Positions 16,254-24,865 of a stretch of 64,000 nucleotides of DNA are shown here, in pieces; position 1 is the stretch's first letter, and each line of letters opens with the position of its first letter. The stretch spans positions 4,549,001 to 4,613,000 of the forward strand of contig NZ_CP026363.1 in the NCBI RefSeq assembly GCF_004117055.1, in the 5' to 3' direction. Both the position numbers and the translations under genes were made by a program. This stretch comes from Brevibacillus agri. GTDB lineage: Bacteria; Bacillota; Bacilli; Brevibacillales; Brevibacillaceae. Below the pieces are notes generated by a model. The model worked only from the letters and a program-made list of their open reading frames with translations, was not told where the DNA came from and did no database searches.

Positions 16254-17546
16254 ATGAACACGTTACTGATTAAAGGGTGCCATATCTTGACGATGGTGGA
16301 AAAAGAACGGCCGTGGGTCGGGGACATTTTGATTGCGGACGGGCGGATTGCGAAGCTCGCACCCGTGATTGAAGCGTCTGCCAGCACCGTGCTTCCGGCC
16401 AAAGACATGGTCGCCATGCCTGGCCTTGTCAACGCCCACAATCATGCGAGCATGTCGCTGCTGCGAGCTTTTTCCGACGACCTGAAGCTGATGGATTGGC
16501 TGGACAAAAAGATGCTGCCAGCGGAAGCGCGGATGACGCCAGAGGACGTTTACTGGGGAACGATGCTCGGGATTGCGGAAATGATCGCCTCTGGCACGAC
16601 GGCTTTTGCCGACATGTACGTGCACATGGACGCTGTAGCCGAAGCCGTGCGGGACAGCGGAATCAGAGCTTCGCTGACGCGCGGCCTGATCTTTTTACAG
16701 GATGACGGCGGACGGCGCATGACCGAAGCGCTCGATCTGATCGACAAATGGTCCGGTGCGGCAGACGGCAGAATCACCACCATGCTCGGGCCGCACGCGC
16801 CTTATACGTGCCCGCCGCAGCCGCTGAAAGAGGTCGTCGATCTCGCCAGAAGCCGCCGGATTCCGCTGCACATCCACCTGGCCGAAACCCGCGAGGAAGT
16901 GGAAAAAATCCGCGAGAAATACGACCAGACGCCGACCGAGTATTTGCAGGAGCTGGGGACTTTTCACGAAAATCACGTCCTGCTCGCCCACGCTGTCCAC
17001 TTGAGCCTAGAGGACATCGGCCGTTTGCGCGGCATGCGAGGCGGCGTCGCGCACAACCCTGTGAGCAATCTGAAGCTCGGCTGCGGAATCGCTCCTGTCG
17101 CGGAGCTGCTCGCCCAAGGCGTCACGGTCGGCCTGGGCACCGACGGAGCAGGCAGCGCCACGACGCTCGACATGTTTGCGGAAATCAAGGCGGCGTCCTG
17201 GATGCAAAAGCTGCACTATGGCGATCCGACCGTGCTGCCAGCCGAGCAAGTTTTGCGCATGGCGACGATCGAGAGCGCCAGACTGCTCGGGATCGACCAC
17301 GAGGTGGGCACACTTGCGACAGGCAAACGCGCCGATCTCATCCTGCTCGATCTGAAAAAGCCGCACCTCGCCCCGCTGCACGACCTGCATTCGCTCGTCG
17401 CCTACAGCGCGACCGGCGCGGATGTCGATACCACGATCGTCAACGGCGAAGTTTTGATGCGCGACCGCAAGCTGCAAACCATCTCCTGGGAGGACGTGTA
17501 TCGCCAAGCCACAGAGCGGGCAAAGCGGCTCGTCGCAGGGCTGTAG
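16254..17546 (+). CDS. mtaD: 5-methylthioadenosine/S-adenosylhomocysteine deaminase
   Basis: 430-residue amidohydrolase-superfamily metalloenzyme. Metal and catalytic residues are visible: HNH in GLVNAHNHASM, His in HIHLAETREE, His in LLAHAVHL, and Asp in GLGTDGAGS. The domain order and the C-terminal GKRADLILLDL strand match MtaD/TrzA-type deaminases that convert MTA or SAH to the inosine form. The ATG at 16254 has AAGGAGG eight bases upstream. Stands alone, divergent from the murR operon. Related enzymes deaminate other purines or pyrimidines, so substrate is inferred from overall similarity. Confidence 0.9.
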   Translation: MNTLLIKGCHILTMVEKERPWVGDILIADGRIAKLAPVIEASASTVLPAKDMVAMPGLVNAHNHASMSLLRAFSDDLKLMDWLDKKMLPAEARMTPEDVYWGTMLGIAEMIASGTTAFADMYVHMDAVAEAVRDSGIRASLTRGLIFLQDDGGRRMTEALDLIDKWSGAADGRITTMLGPHAPYTCPPQPLKEVVDLARSRRIPLHIHLAETREEVEKIREKYDQTPTEYLQELGTFHENHVLLAHAVHLSLEDIGRLRGMRGGVAHNPVSNLKLGCGIAPVAELLAQGVTVGLGTDGAGSATTLDMFAEIKAASWMQKLHYGDPTVLPAEQVLRMATIESARLLGIDHEVGTLATGKRADLILLDLKKPHLAPLHDLHSLVAYSATGADVDTTIVNGEVLMRDRKLQTISWEDVYRQATERAKRLVAGL

Positions 17547-17565
17547 TCCGGCACGATCCCAACGC

Positions 17566-18024
17566 TCACAGGTTCAGCACACAGAACGAAACCGCAAGAT
17601 AGATGGCGAACACGCTCCATTGCAAATACGGGATCAACAAGGAGGAGGCGATCTTGTCCAGCGGCCGAATCGCCCGGATCAGCACCCAGGTCGAGTACAG
17701 GATGAGGATCGTGTCGACGGCGGCCAAAAACGGCAATTGCAGCCTGTAAAACAACAGCGTGAACAACTGATGAAAAAACCAGTTTATTCCGTACAGAAGC
17801 AAAAGCTCCCGATTCATTTGCTTGCGGCGAACAGCAATGACGACAGATGCGGCAATGAGCACATGCAAAATAAACCAGACGATCTTGAGCACATGGTCGG
17901 GCGGCGTGCCTTCAGGCTTGGTCAGCGACTCGTACCAGGCCCCGCCCCCCGGAAAGGCGAGGCTCGCCAATGAATAAAGGACGATCACCGAGAAAAACAG
18001 CAGCGTATGGTGCAAAGTGCTCAT
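17566..18024 (-). CDS. TspO/MBR-family membrane protein
   Basis: 152 residues with five predicted membrane spans, the length and topology of TspO. Family motifs include WYESLTKPEGTPPDHVLKIVW in the first loop and an aromatic-rich NWFFHQLF stretch. TspO proteins bind porphyrins and related tetrapyrroles and take part in stress or heme homeostasis; the exact role in Firmicutes is unsettled. Convergent with mtaD (20 bases between stops). Confidence 0.82.
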   Translation of the reverse strand: MSTLHHTLLFFSVIVLYSLASLAFPGGGAWYESLTKPEGTPPDHVLKIVWFILHVLIAASVVIAVRRKQMNRELLLLYGINWFFHQLFTLLFYRLQLPFLAAVDTILILYSTWVLIRAIRPLDKIASSLLIPYLQWSVFAIYLAVSFCVLNL

Positions 18025-18150
18025 CGAGACTTTCCTCTCCTTTTTGCCAGGCTCTCTTCCCTATGTTTCTATATCTATGAGCGTCGCTACCATTTTCATG
18101 CCGCTTTTTCAGAGATTGGCCTGTCTCTTTTTATAGAAGACAGGAAAAGA

Positions 18151-18187
18151 AAAACCGCCTGTCCCGTTTTTTCGGACAAGCGGTTTT
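18151..18187. terminator. intrinsic terminator
   Basis: AAAACCGCCTGTCC (18151-18164) and GGACAAGCGGTTTT (18174-18187) pair with one mismatch, flanked by T runs in both directions. It most likely ends the UPF0173 gene on the minus strand. Confidence 0.75.
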
Positions 18188-18274
18188 TTGGCAAAAGGCG
18201 GTTTGCTCTCGGCTGCGGGCTGGTAGACTTGCGGGCTTGTAGCTTGCAGTCTTACAGGCTCGCAGTCTTGCAGA

Positions 18275-18970
18275 CTACGGCAGGCGCAAAACCTCGCCTG
18301 GTTTCAGTGCCTTGCCTCTGATATCTTTTTCGGCCAAAGTCGCGACAAACGCGTCTCCGTCCTGTTTGATCGGCGGGAACGTATCGTAGTGAATCGGCAC
18401 GACGTAGTCGGCGGCGATCCACTCGGCGGCGATCACCGCATCCTCCGGCCCCATCGTGAATACATCCCCAATCGGCAAAAACGCCAAGTCGATATCATGG
18501 CGATCTCCAATCAGCTTCATGTCGCCGAACAGCCCTGTATCTCCCGCGTGGTAGATCGTTTTGCCGCCCAGCTCGATCACAAAGCCGCCTGGCATCCCCA
18601 TGTAGACGATCTGCTGCTTGTCATCCAGCACGACGCCGGAGCTGTGGAACGCCTGTGTCATTTTCACTTTTCCAAAAGGCAGTGTCACAGAGCCGCCCAG
18701 GTTCATCGAAACGGTTTTGACGCCTTGCCAGTCAAGGTATGTAGCCAGCTCATGCGTCGCGACGATGGTCGCGTCATTTGCCTTTGCCAGCTCGACTGCG
18801 TCGAGAATATGGTCCTGGTGTCCGTGCGTCAGCAGGATGTACTGGACTTGGATGTCCGCAAGCGTCGTTTTTGCCAGCGGATTTCCCGAAATAAACGGGT
18901 CAATCATGATCGAATGCCCTTCACTGGTCAACTGCACGGAAGAATGTCCGTGAAACCGGATTTCCAACAT
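18275..18970 (-). CDS. UPF0173 metal-dependent hydrolase (YtkL-like)
   Basis: 231-residue metallo-beta-lactamase-fold protein. The metal site LTHGHQDHI, the start [18 protein letters not shown] and the C-terminal [11 protein letters not shown] are the signature stretches of the UPF0173 family, as in B. subtilis YtkL. These are soluble di-metal hydrolases of unknown natural substrate. Length is normal. It appears monocistronic. Confidence 0.93.
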   Translation of the reverse strand: MLEIRFHGHSSVQLTSEGHSIMIDPFISGNPLAKTTLADIQVQYILLTHGHQDHILDAVELAKANDATIVATHELATYLDWQGVKTVSMNLGGSVTLPFGKVKMTQAFHSSGVVLDDKQQIVYMGMPGGFVIELGGKTIYHAGDTGLFGDMKLIGDRHDIDLAFLPIGDVFTMGPEDAVIAAEWIAADYVVPIHYDTFPPIKQDGDAFVATLAEKDIRGKALKPGEVLRLP

Positions 18971-19060
18971 GGTATCCCCTGCCCTCTCTCATCATTGGTT
19001 TGTTCCTCTACCATGTTACCATGCGCAGGGGCGGGAATAAAATCCATCTGCACACTCCGG

Positions 19061-19099
19061 CAAAAAGAAAGGAAGAGGCTGCCGATCGCTCGACAGCCT
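19061..19099 (-). terminator. terminator of the DUF2642 gene
   Basis: On the minus strand AGGCTG (19099-19094) pairs with CAGCCT (19081-19076), followed by CTTCCTTTCTTTTT. Confidence 0.65.
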
Positions 19100-19139
19100 G
19101 AGGAACAACTCATTTCTGTTAACAAGACGGTATGGCAGC

Positions 19140-19334
19140 TTAGCAGTCGTGGTCGTGTTCCGTAACGGCAATAATTTTAGAATCACGAATGATGGTGCGG
19201 CGATGGTTGTCGTGTTCGCGCAGGATGATAGTGCTGGATTTTACCTCGATCAGCTTGCCGAAAAAGTTGCAATTCACAGTCTCAACCTTTACGTTTTTCC
19301 CTTCGAATCGTCTCACCTGGTCTCTGAATGCCAT
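19140..19334 (-). CDS. small DUF2642-type protein
   Basis: 64 residues, highly charged, with an Sm/SH3-like beta pattern (VKVETVNCNFFGKLIEVKSS, then IILREH) and a His/Asp/Cys tail EHDHDC that could bind metal. It resembles DUF2642 proteins of spore-forming Bacilli; function unknown. The ATG at 19334 has AAGGAGGG seven bases upstream, and has its own terminator. A TTG six bases earlier is less likely. Confidence 0.65.
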   Translation of the reverse strand: MAFRDQVRRFEGKNVKVETVNCNFFGKLIEVKSSTIILREHDNHRRTIIRDSKIIAVTEHDHDC

Positions 19335-19546
19335 GGTCAATCCCTCCTTCTGTAAGCATCCTATGTACGTTTGGCATAGCCCTACTGAGCAAATGCACAG
19401 ACAAACAGAAAATGTACTTGTACCCGTCCGTCATTCGTCTAGTTTGCGGCGTGCAGCGCCACAACGGCGAGTTTTGTCGGCAGATGACAGAGCGCGGACA
19501 ATCACCGGCGCAAAATTCGAACGGTGCAGGAAATTGTCGCACGATT

Positions 19547-19566
19547 GCAAAAGGAAATTCTTTTGC
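19547..19566. repeat. inverted repeat upstream of the MerR-like gene
   Basis: GCAAAAG (19547-19553) and CTTTTGC (19560-19566) with a 6-base centre, 55 bases before the start codon. Possibly an operator for autoregulation. Confidence 0.35.
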
Positions 19567-19620
19567 CGCACAGAATGGGTAAAAAACGGATGAAAAGCAC
19601 GTACGGCAGGAGGGATAAGC

Positions 19621-20217
19621 ATGGGAGACGTCATTGAGCTTGTCGCCAGGGAACGGACCTACAGCGGCAGGGAAGTCGCCGAAATGCTCGGGATCGGGGC
19701 GAGCACATTGCGCAAGTGGAGCATGCTGCTCGAGCAGCACGGCTATTGGTTCCTGCGGGACAATCAAAACCGGCGCGAATACCGCCAGATGGATGTGTCC
19801 TGCCTGACCCGCTTTTACGAGCTGACCAAGGACCAGCTCATTCCCCAGGAAGAAGCCGCGCAAATGATCGTCAGCCAAAACTACACGGGAGCGGGAGCGG
19901 CTCACAGAGAGACGGCTGTTGCTCTCGCCCCTGTTGCTCATCCCGTCGCAACAGAAGACACTCTCGAAGCATTGGACGCCATCGACGAAAAGCTGCACGC
20001 CCTGGCGCTGCACGTGAAGCAGCAGGATGAGAACCAGCAGGCGCTGCTCGCGCGCCTGGAAAAGCAGGAGGCGTATATCCGCAGCAGCCTCAAGGAGCGC
20101 GACCGCCGCCTGACCAAAGCGATGAGCGACATCATGGACGCCAAAGTCCAGTTGGCCAAGCTCAAGGACGAAGAGCGGAAAACGTCTATTTGGCATAAGC
20201 TGTTTCGGCTGAGCTAA
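19621..20217 (+). CDS. MerR-type HTH protein with coiled coil and DUF3967-like C-terminus
   Basis: 198 residues. Residues about 10-80 form a MerR-like winged helix (YSGREVAEMLGIGASTLRKW). A flexible Ala/Pro-rich linker follows (about 88-120), then a long predicted coiled coil (about 120-190) ending in a basic, aromatic tail IWHKLFRLS. This is the layout of DUF3967 proteins and also recalls RacA, the chromosome-anchoring protein of sporulating Bacilli, which has a MerR-like head, coiled coil and amphipathic tail. Which of the two is right cannot be decided by eye. AGGAGGG lies upstream of the start. Confidence 0.75.
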   Translation: MGDVIELVARERTYSGREVAEMLGIGASTLRKWSMLLEQHGYWFLRDNQNRREYRQMDVSCLTRFYELTKDQLIPQEEAAQMIVSQNYTGAGAAHRETAVALAPVAHPVATEDTLEALDAIDEKLHALALHVKQQDENQQALLARLEKQEAYIRSSLKERDRRLTKAMSDIMDAKVQLAKLKDEERKTSIWHKLFRLS

Positions 20218-20296
20218 GTGTAATGGCAGGAAGTGGTTTGGCAAGCTGGCGGAGGCGGTTTCTGCGGTTTCGTATGTTCGTTCGTGAGGCCGATGC

Positions 20297-20345
20297 AAAA
20301 ACACTCTGACTCGCCTCGGTGCGCGAGGGCGGTAGAGTGTTTTTT
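20297..20345 (+). terminator. terminator of the MerR-like gene
   Basis: AAAAACACTCT (20297-20307) pairs with AGAGTGTTTTT (20334-20344) with an inner CGCC/GGCG stem. It marks the last typical host sequence before the AT-rich island. Confidence 0.75.
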
Positions 20346-20525
20346 GTTTTGGGTGTGTAATTTGATACGATCACTGTCGAAATTCGCATATTCGTGCGAT
20401 GGTGACTACCTAGGAAAAGCGATTCAGTAGTGAGTGAATGCTATCCGCATTAGTTAAGAAAAACTATTTAGTAGATAGCTAAATTATCTTATGAGGTTTT
20501 TTATAAAAATTGACATTTAAAACAA
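20346..20525. other. left edge of AT-rich island, no gene
   Basis: Composition changes here from GC-rich to strongly AT-rich. I see no integrase, tRNA end or clear direct repeat that would mark an attachment site. TTGACA at 20510-20515 is followed 17 bases later by TATCTT, but that -10 falls inside the next reading frame. Confidence 0.4.
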
Positions 20526-21473
20526 ATGGATGTATCTTCACCAATATATGCCACTGAAAAACAAAGTAATTACAAAAAGTTAATTAATGAAGGATTATCA
20601 GTTGAAGATGCTTTATACTATTCCGAATTACAAGCCTCGCTTGATCAACTAAAAAAGGAAAATAAGACGATTGATGTTGATTCTGTACGTAGCTTGTCGG
20701 CAGTTGAGTATACAGATGATTATATTCGGAAAAATAAAAAAGAGTTTAGGGAGAAGATTTTGCAGCAGGATCCCGTTGCAATTAAAAAGGCTACTGAAAA
20801 TGCACTACAGTCTCACTTTGAAGGAAACGATTTATTAGCCAAATTAGTTAAAGAAGATATTGAGAAAAATGGAAAACCCAAAAGCTTCTACGAGATAACT
20901 TTTCCTAGCGGAGATCGCATGCAAGCAACTTTTGAAAGCGTAAAAGAAGTAGATTCTGACAGCGATCAAGTAGAAACGAACGCATCATCCCAGCCTTATG
21001 CTGGTCCATGGGGGTCAAATGTGACAACTATAGGTCAAGGAACTTTACCAAGCTCAAGTGGAAATTGGGGAACAAGCACCGATATAAAGTTCTATAATGC
21101 AGCGGGATACGCATCAAACTATCTTCAAATCAAATATACACTAGATAAAAAAAACACAAGCACTGCTGATGATGACACTGTTTCGGTCTACTATACCTAC
21201 TCCACTGCCTCTTCTTCAGGTATCATGGAGGTAGTTACTCCCAATCCAAATGTCGGGCGTCCCTATGATAAAGCTTCCAAATCTTCAAATCTGTACACAC
21301 AAACTTTTTCGGATGCTACTATGAAGCTTTCTGCCCAAGTAAGCGGTTCTTATAATTTTGTCGCAGGAGGTATTAGTGTTACCTTAACGCACTCGACGAT
21401 TTGGCATGAGTTCAGCATCATTGAAGTCATGTATCATGGACTCCCAATTTATTATGGTGGATATAAACTGTAA
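20526..21473 (+). CDS. unknown Ser/Thr-rich beta-type protein, N-terminus possibly lost
   Basis: 315 residues, not recognised. Residues 1-150 are charged and helical with a Glu/Lys/Asp bias. Residues about 150-315 are rich in Ser, Thr, Tyr and Gly and look like a beta-sandwich (GPWGSNVTTIGQG, SVYYTYST, SGSYNFVAGGISVTLTHS). The composition is that of a secreted protein, yet there is no signal peptide. The ATG has no ribosome site, and an in-frame TGA lies 12 bases upstream. The signal sequence may have been deleted when the island formed. AT-rich codon use contrasts with the flanks. It precedes a subtilisin gene and ends in its own terminator. Confidence 0.55.
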   Translation: MDVSSPIYATEKQSNYKKLINEGLSVEDALYYSELQASLDQLKKENKTIDVDSVRSLSAVEYTDDYIRKNKKEFREKILQQDPVAIKKATENALQSHFEGNDLLAKLVKEDIEKNGKPKSFYEITFPSGDRMQATFESVKEVDSDSDQVETNASSQPYAGPWGSNVTTIGQGTLPSSSGNWGTSTDIKFYNAAGYASNYLQIKYTLDKKNTSTADDDTVSVYYTYSTASSSGIMEVVTPNPNVGRPYDKASKSSNLYTQTFSDATMKLSAQVSGSYNFVAGGISVTLTHSTIWHEFSIIEVMYHGLPIYYGGYKL

Positions 21474-21485
21474 AGGGGCGCTAGA

Positions 21486-21519
21486 AGGGGATAGTTTTTT
21501 ATCCCCTCCTTTTAATTTG
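21486..21519 (+). terminator. hairpin between the unknown gene and the subtilisin gene
   Basis: GGGGAT (21487-21492) and ATCCCC (21501-21506) with a T-rich loop, followed by TCCTTTTAATTT. It may end the first gene, and it leaves the subtilisin start without an AGGAGG-like site. Confidence 0.55.
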
Positions 21520-21520
21520 T

Positions 21521-22468
21521 GTGATTATGTCGAGAAAAAAAATAATTTATATCTTTGCGATAGGAATTACATTAATTCTTATTGCTTTAAATATTAAAAT
21601 TGAAACTGATTTCAGATACCCCAATACACCAAATCTCGAAGCAATTCAAAATATGAATGGGTATCCTTTAAAAGTTAGAATTTCACAAGAAAAATTGTAT
21701 GGTGTGAAAATAGCGATAATTGATAGTGGTATAGACGGGAATCAAAAGAATCTAACACTAAATGAGATTGCTTCCTCACAAAGATTCGGTGATAAATCAC
21801 ACGGTACAATTATTGCTAGCGTGATTGGGGCTAGGGAATGCGAAAATCTGAATTTTAATGGAATACTCCCAGGAATAACGCTGTATACCTATGATATTCA
21901 TTCAGATACTTTAAATACTGAGACATTGTCTAAAGCTATAGATGAGGTTTCACACATAGGAGTTGATGTGATTAATATTAGCTTATCTACTTATAAAGAC
22001 ACCCCTTCCTTAAAAAACAGTGTTGAAAAAGCCGTAAATAGCGGAATCACGATCGTTGCATCCGTAGGAAACGATTCTTCTAAACAATACAGCTACCCAG
22101 CATCTTATAAAATACCTGGTGTAATCTCCGTTGGTGCTTTAGATGAAAACTTGGATGTTTGGTCGCTAAGTAACTTTAATGATACTGTTGATATTTTCGT
22201 GCCTGGAACAAAAATTTACTCAATAAATCATAAATTAAGTGGGGATAGCGTTGAAATTTTTAATGGAACATCGCTGGCTGCCCCATTGGTAACGACTTGG
22301 GTAGCCATGTTATTAGCAACAAACCCCAATTTGACACCAAAGAATATTGAAAGCATAATTCAAGAAACAGCTCGCCGCCACTTAGTAAATTGGAAGCAAA
22401 GTAGAGTAAATATTCAAATGGCAGATATTAATGGATCATTATTGAAGGCAATTAATTTCGTGGAGTGA
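21521..22468 (+). CDS. membrane-anchored subtilisin-like serine protease (S8)
   Basis: 315 residues. One hydrophobic segment at about 8-24 acts as signal anchor. The catalytic triad is complete: Asp68 (IAIIDSGIDG), His94 (KSHGTIIAS), Ser251 (NGTSLAAPL), with the oxyanion Asn184 in VASVGND. Between the anchor and the catalytic domain there are only about 40 residues, too few for the usual I9 inhibitor propeptide, so folding and activation may depend on another factor. A GTG (21521) or the ATG two codons later may start translation; neither has a clear ribosome site. AT-rich like its neighbours. The preceding secreted-type protein and following lipoprotein may be substrate and partner (inference). 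Confidence 0.85.
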   Translation: MIMSRKKIIYIFAIGITLILIALNIKIETDFRYPNTPNLEAIQNMNGYPLKVRISQEKLYGVKIAIIDSGIDGNQKNLTLNEIASSQRFGDKSHGTIIASVIGARECENLNFNGILPGITLYTYDIHSDTLNTETLSKAIDEVSHIGVDVINISLSTYKDTPSLKNSVEKAVNSGITIVASVGNDSSKQYSYPASYKIPGVISVGALDENLDVWSLSNFNDTVDIFVPGTKIYSINHKLSGDSVEIFNGTSLAAPLVTTWVAMLLATNPNLTPKNIESIIQETARRHLVNWKQSRVNIQMADINGSLLKAINFVE

Positions 22469-22472
22469 TAAT

Positions 22473-23108
22473 ATGAAACGAAGACTGATTTTTATAATCA
22501 CACTTATTCTTATTAGTGGTTGTAGTAATTCAGAGGTGCTTAACAAAGAACAACCGACTCAATCGATAAACAATGTCACCTATCCAGCCGATAATCCGCC
22601 TGTAGTTGGTGAGGCTGGGAATGAAAAAAGCATAGAAGAGCCTATCTATCAGAGATTGATTAAGTACTACAATAGTAATTCTATAAGTGAATTTGAGGTT
22701 ACTAACTATGCAAAAATTAGCAAGACCATTTTTTGTACGATTAACTTCAAAGTTGATAACAAACTACATTATGGGCTTGTTCAGGCTTATCCTAAAGATA
22801 AAAGGTGGGTCATTCAATCTATCAATGAAACCCCTGAAATTCCAGATTTAGCTGTAGTATTACAAATGAGTGTTGGGAAAGAACTGGTAGAAGAAAATGA
22901 AACTATAAAACAGTCGTATAGAATTTACTCAGGCTATATAAATGAGAAGCAGGTTAAAGAAATTAGAATTACTACCACAGATGATCGTATGTATGTAATC
23001 AAGATAGGTGATAATCAAAAACAGTTTCTTTATGCGTCTCCTCGTGAGGAGGTCAAAGCAAAATTCGTTGCTCTAGATCAGAACGGAAAGATTATTTACG
23101 AACAGTAA
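22473..23108 (+). CDS. lipoprotein of unknown function
   Basis: 211 residues. A short signal ends in the lipobox ISGC (Cys17), so the protein is probably anchored on the outer membrane face. The rest has two parts: about 20-120 including a region like small secreted domains (FCTINFKVDNKLHYGLVQAY), and about 130-211 (KQVKEIRITTTDDRMYVIKIGDN), reminiscent of lipoproteins that bind the peptidase of a neighbouring operon, but not recognisable as a family. Begins four bases after the subtilisin stop with GGAG eight bases before ATG, so the two are surely co-transcribed. Confidence 0.75.
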   Translation: MKRRLIFIITLILISGCSNSEVLNKEQPTQSINNVTYPADNPPVVGEAGNEKSIEEPIYQRLIKYYNSNSISEFEVTNYAKISKTIFCTINFKVDNKLHYGLVQAYPKDKRWVIQSINETPEIPDLAVVLQMSVGKELVEENETIKQSYRIYSGYINEKQVKEIRITTTDDRMYVIKIGDNQKQFLYASPREEVKAKFVALDQNGKIIYEQ

Positions 23109-23206
23109 TCAGTAGCACCTAAAAACAACTGAAAAGCATTCCCTATAATTAAAAGCCTTCTCTTTGAGAAAAAAACAATCTATCGGTGAAGTGGTCAAGA
23201 GAGAGC

Positions 23207-24255
23207 GTAAAAAGTTTTGTGTAAATGGTTAAACTTCCCAGTAAGGAGATGATCATTTATGCAAGACAAAAGAGACATGACGATCAAGGAGTTAGCGAAG
23301 GATTGCCGTACCATCGAGGACGTGCACGCCATGTTAAAGATTTGTTCCGCGACACCATTCAGCAGTTGTTTGAAGCAGAAATGGATGCTCATTTGGGCTA
23401 TGCCAAACATAGTTCTGACGGCGATCACACGGGAAATAGTCGGAATGGGTATAGCAAAAAGACGTTGAAAACAAAGTTTGGCCATACAGAAATTCGGGTA
23501 CCTCGTGACCGTAATGGAGAATTTGAACCTCACGTTGTGAAGAAGCATGAGACTACGGTAAATGGCTTAGAGGAGCAAATCATCGCACTCTACGCCAAAG
23601 GAATGTCCACACGAGACATTGAGGAACACATGAAGGAGTTGTATGGGATTGACGTATCTCCTGCCATGGTTAGTAAGGTGACCGACAAGATTATGCCTTT
23701 GGTAGCGGAATGGCAATGCAGACCGCTTGATCGTGTCTATCCCATCGTGTTCCTGGATGCCATTCACTTTAAAGTTCGGCAAGAAAATCGGATCATCAAC
23801 AAAGCGGCCTACAGCGTTCTTGGCATTTCGATGTCGGGTCATAAGGACATTTTGGGCATTTATACAACGAACATAATCGAGGGGTATCATCGGCAACTCC
23901 GTAAGGTCACAAAGACCAAAACGGCCTATCCATCCGACGATGCTCTGCGGAAAATCATCTACCTCGCTACCGTAAATGCATCGAAGAAGTGGACGATGCC
24001 GCTTCGAAGTTGGAAAGAATGTATCTCACAACTGGCCATCCATTTTGGAGATCGATTGCAAGGCGAACTGTCCGCATAACCCAACTGTTGAGTCGGCTTG
24101 ACATGGAGCCTCTGCGGGCATGATTTCTTGCGATGGGGCGATGCCAGTCAACCATGCATCGCATGGCAAACGAGCCTATCATGCCCGCCCCTCCATGTAA
24201 AGCCGCCCACGTAACCATCCGCCTGTTAAAAACCCATTTACACAAAAAAATTTAC
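23207..24255 (+). mobile_element. IS256-family element, internally deleted remnant
   Basis: The ends carry imperfect inverted repeats sharing TTTTGTGTAAATGG: left about 23207-23230, right about 24234-24255. The element is 1049 bp, shorter than the 1.3-1.5 kb usual for IS256. Most of the loss is a deletion inside the transposase. An unusual 170-bp GC-rich stretch lies between the transposase stop and the right end. No 8-bp target duplication directly abuts the ends. Confidence 0.85.
23259..24079 (+). pseudogene. IS256-family transposase, frameshifted and internally deleted
   Basis: The ATG at 23259 with AAGGAG upstream starts a normal IS256 N-terminus (KRDMTIKELAKDCRTIEDV). At about 23339 one base is missing after AAG, and the sequence continues in another frame with DLFRDTIQQLFEAEMDAHLGY. 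At about 23860 GHKDILGI joins directly to YTTNIIEGYHRQ. In intact members about 115-120 residues lie there, including the second catalytic Asp and the conserved Cys/His region. The first Asp (FLDAIHFKV) and the Glu (NIIEGYHRQ) remain. Transposase activity is therefore impossible from this copy. Confidence 0.9.
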
Positions 24256-24865
24256 ATTCCCTATGGATGTTCGTGAATTTATAAGATTCGCCCTTTGATA
24301 AGGTGATAGATCCATCGTAAGCTGCTGTTAACGCAAACTTGCCTTTTGCCGGGGCCTCTTCTTCGAAATTGGCAGGCTCTGCTTCGTTTGTTTTTGCTGA
24401 TGACGTGCCATCAGCAATCTTTTCTTCTGTATCAGTCTGGACAGGTTCTTCCGAAGGGGCAGTTACGGTTACATTGATGGGAAGAACTTCCTTCTCGTAG
24501 TTTGCCACCAGAGTTGTGTTTCCCACGCTTTTGGCATAAATCGTTCCCCTTGAAACGGAAACAACTTTGGGATCTTCTACTTGCCATTCTGTTTGTTTGG
24601 AAACATCCGTCTTACTGCCATCGCTGTAAATGGCGTTGATTTCGACTTTTTGAGAGTCTCCGATTTTTAGCGTCATTTCTTTTATAGATGAATCAATAGA
24701 TACTAGCTCGGGACCCGGATTCGTATTGCTTTCGTCGACGGATGAAACAGCTTCCTGAGCTAATGCCGTGTTGTTAAACATGAGTGGCTGGCTAAAAAAA
24801 TGGATGGGTTCCAGCAATAGGCAAAACATAACAAAGCAGCACAAAAGTCGTTTTAAGTGAATCAA
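24179..24865 (-). pseudogene. secreted Ig-like (Big_2) protein truncated by the IS element
   Basis: TTG start at 24865 with GGAAGGG upstream, then a signal peptide ending near residue 35 (NNTALAQ). A bacterial Ig-like domain follows (about 50-135): MTLKIGDSQKVEINAIYSDG, DVSKQTEWQVEDPKVVSVS, GNTTLVANYEKEVLPINVTV. Next is an acidic linker and the start of another beta domain (GSITLSKGESYKFTN). At about 24256 the reading frame enters the IS256 right end, so the last 25 or so residues are IS sequence and the remaining domain is missing. Such proteins usually bind cell wall or polysaccharide. The missing part is not recognisable on the other side of the IS. Confidence 0.75.
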
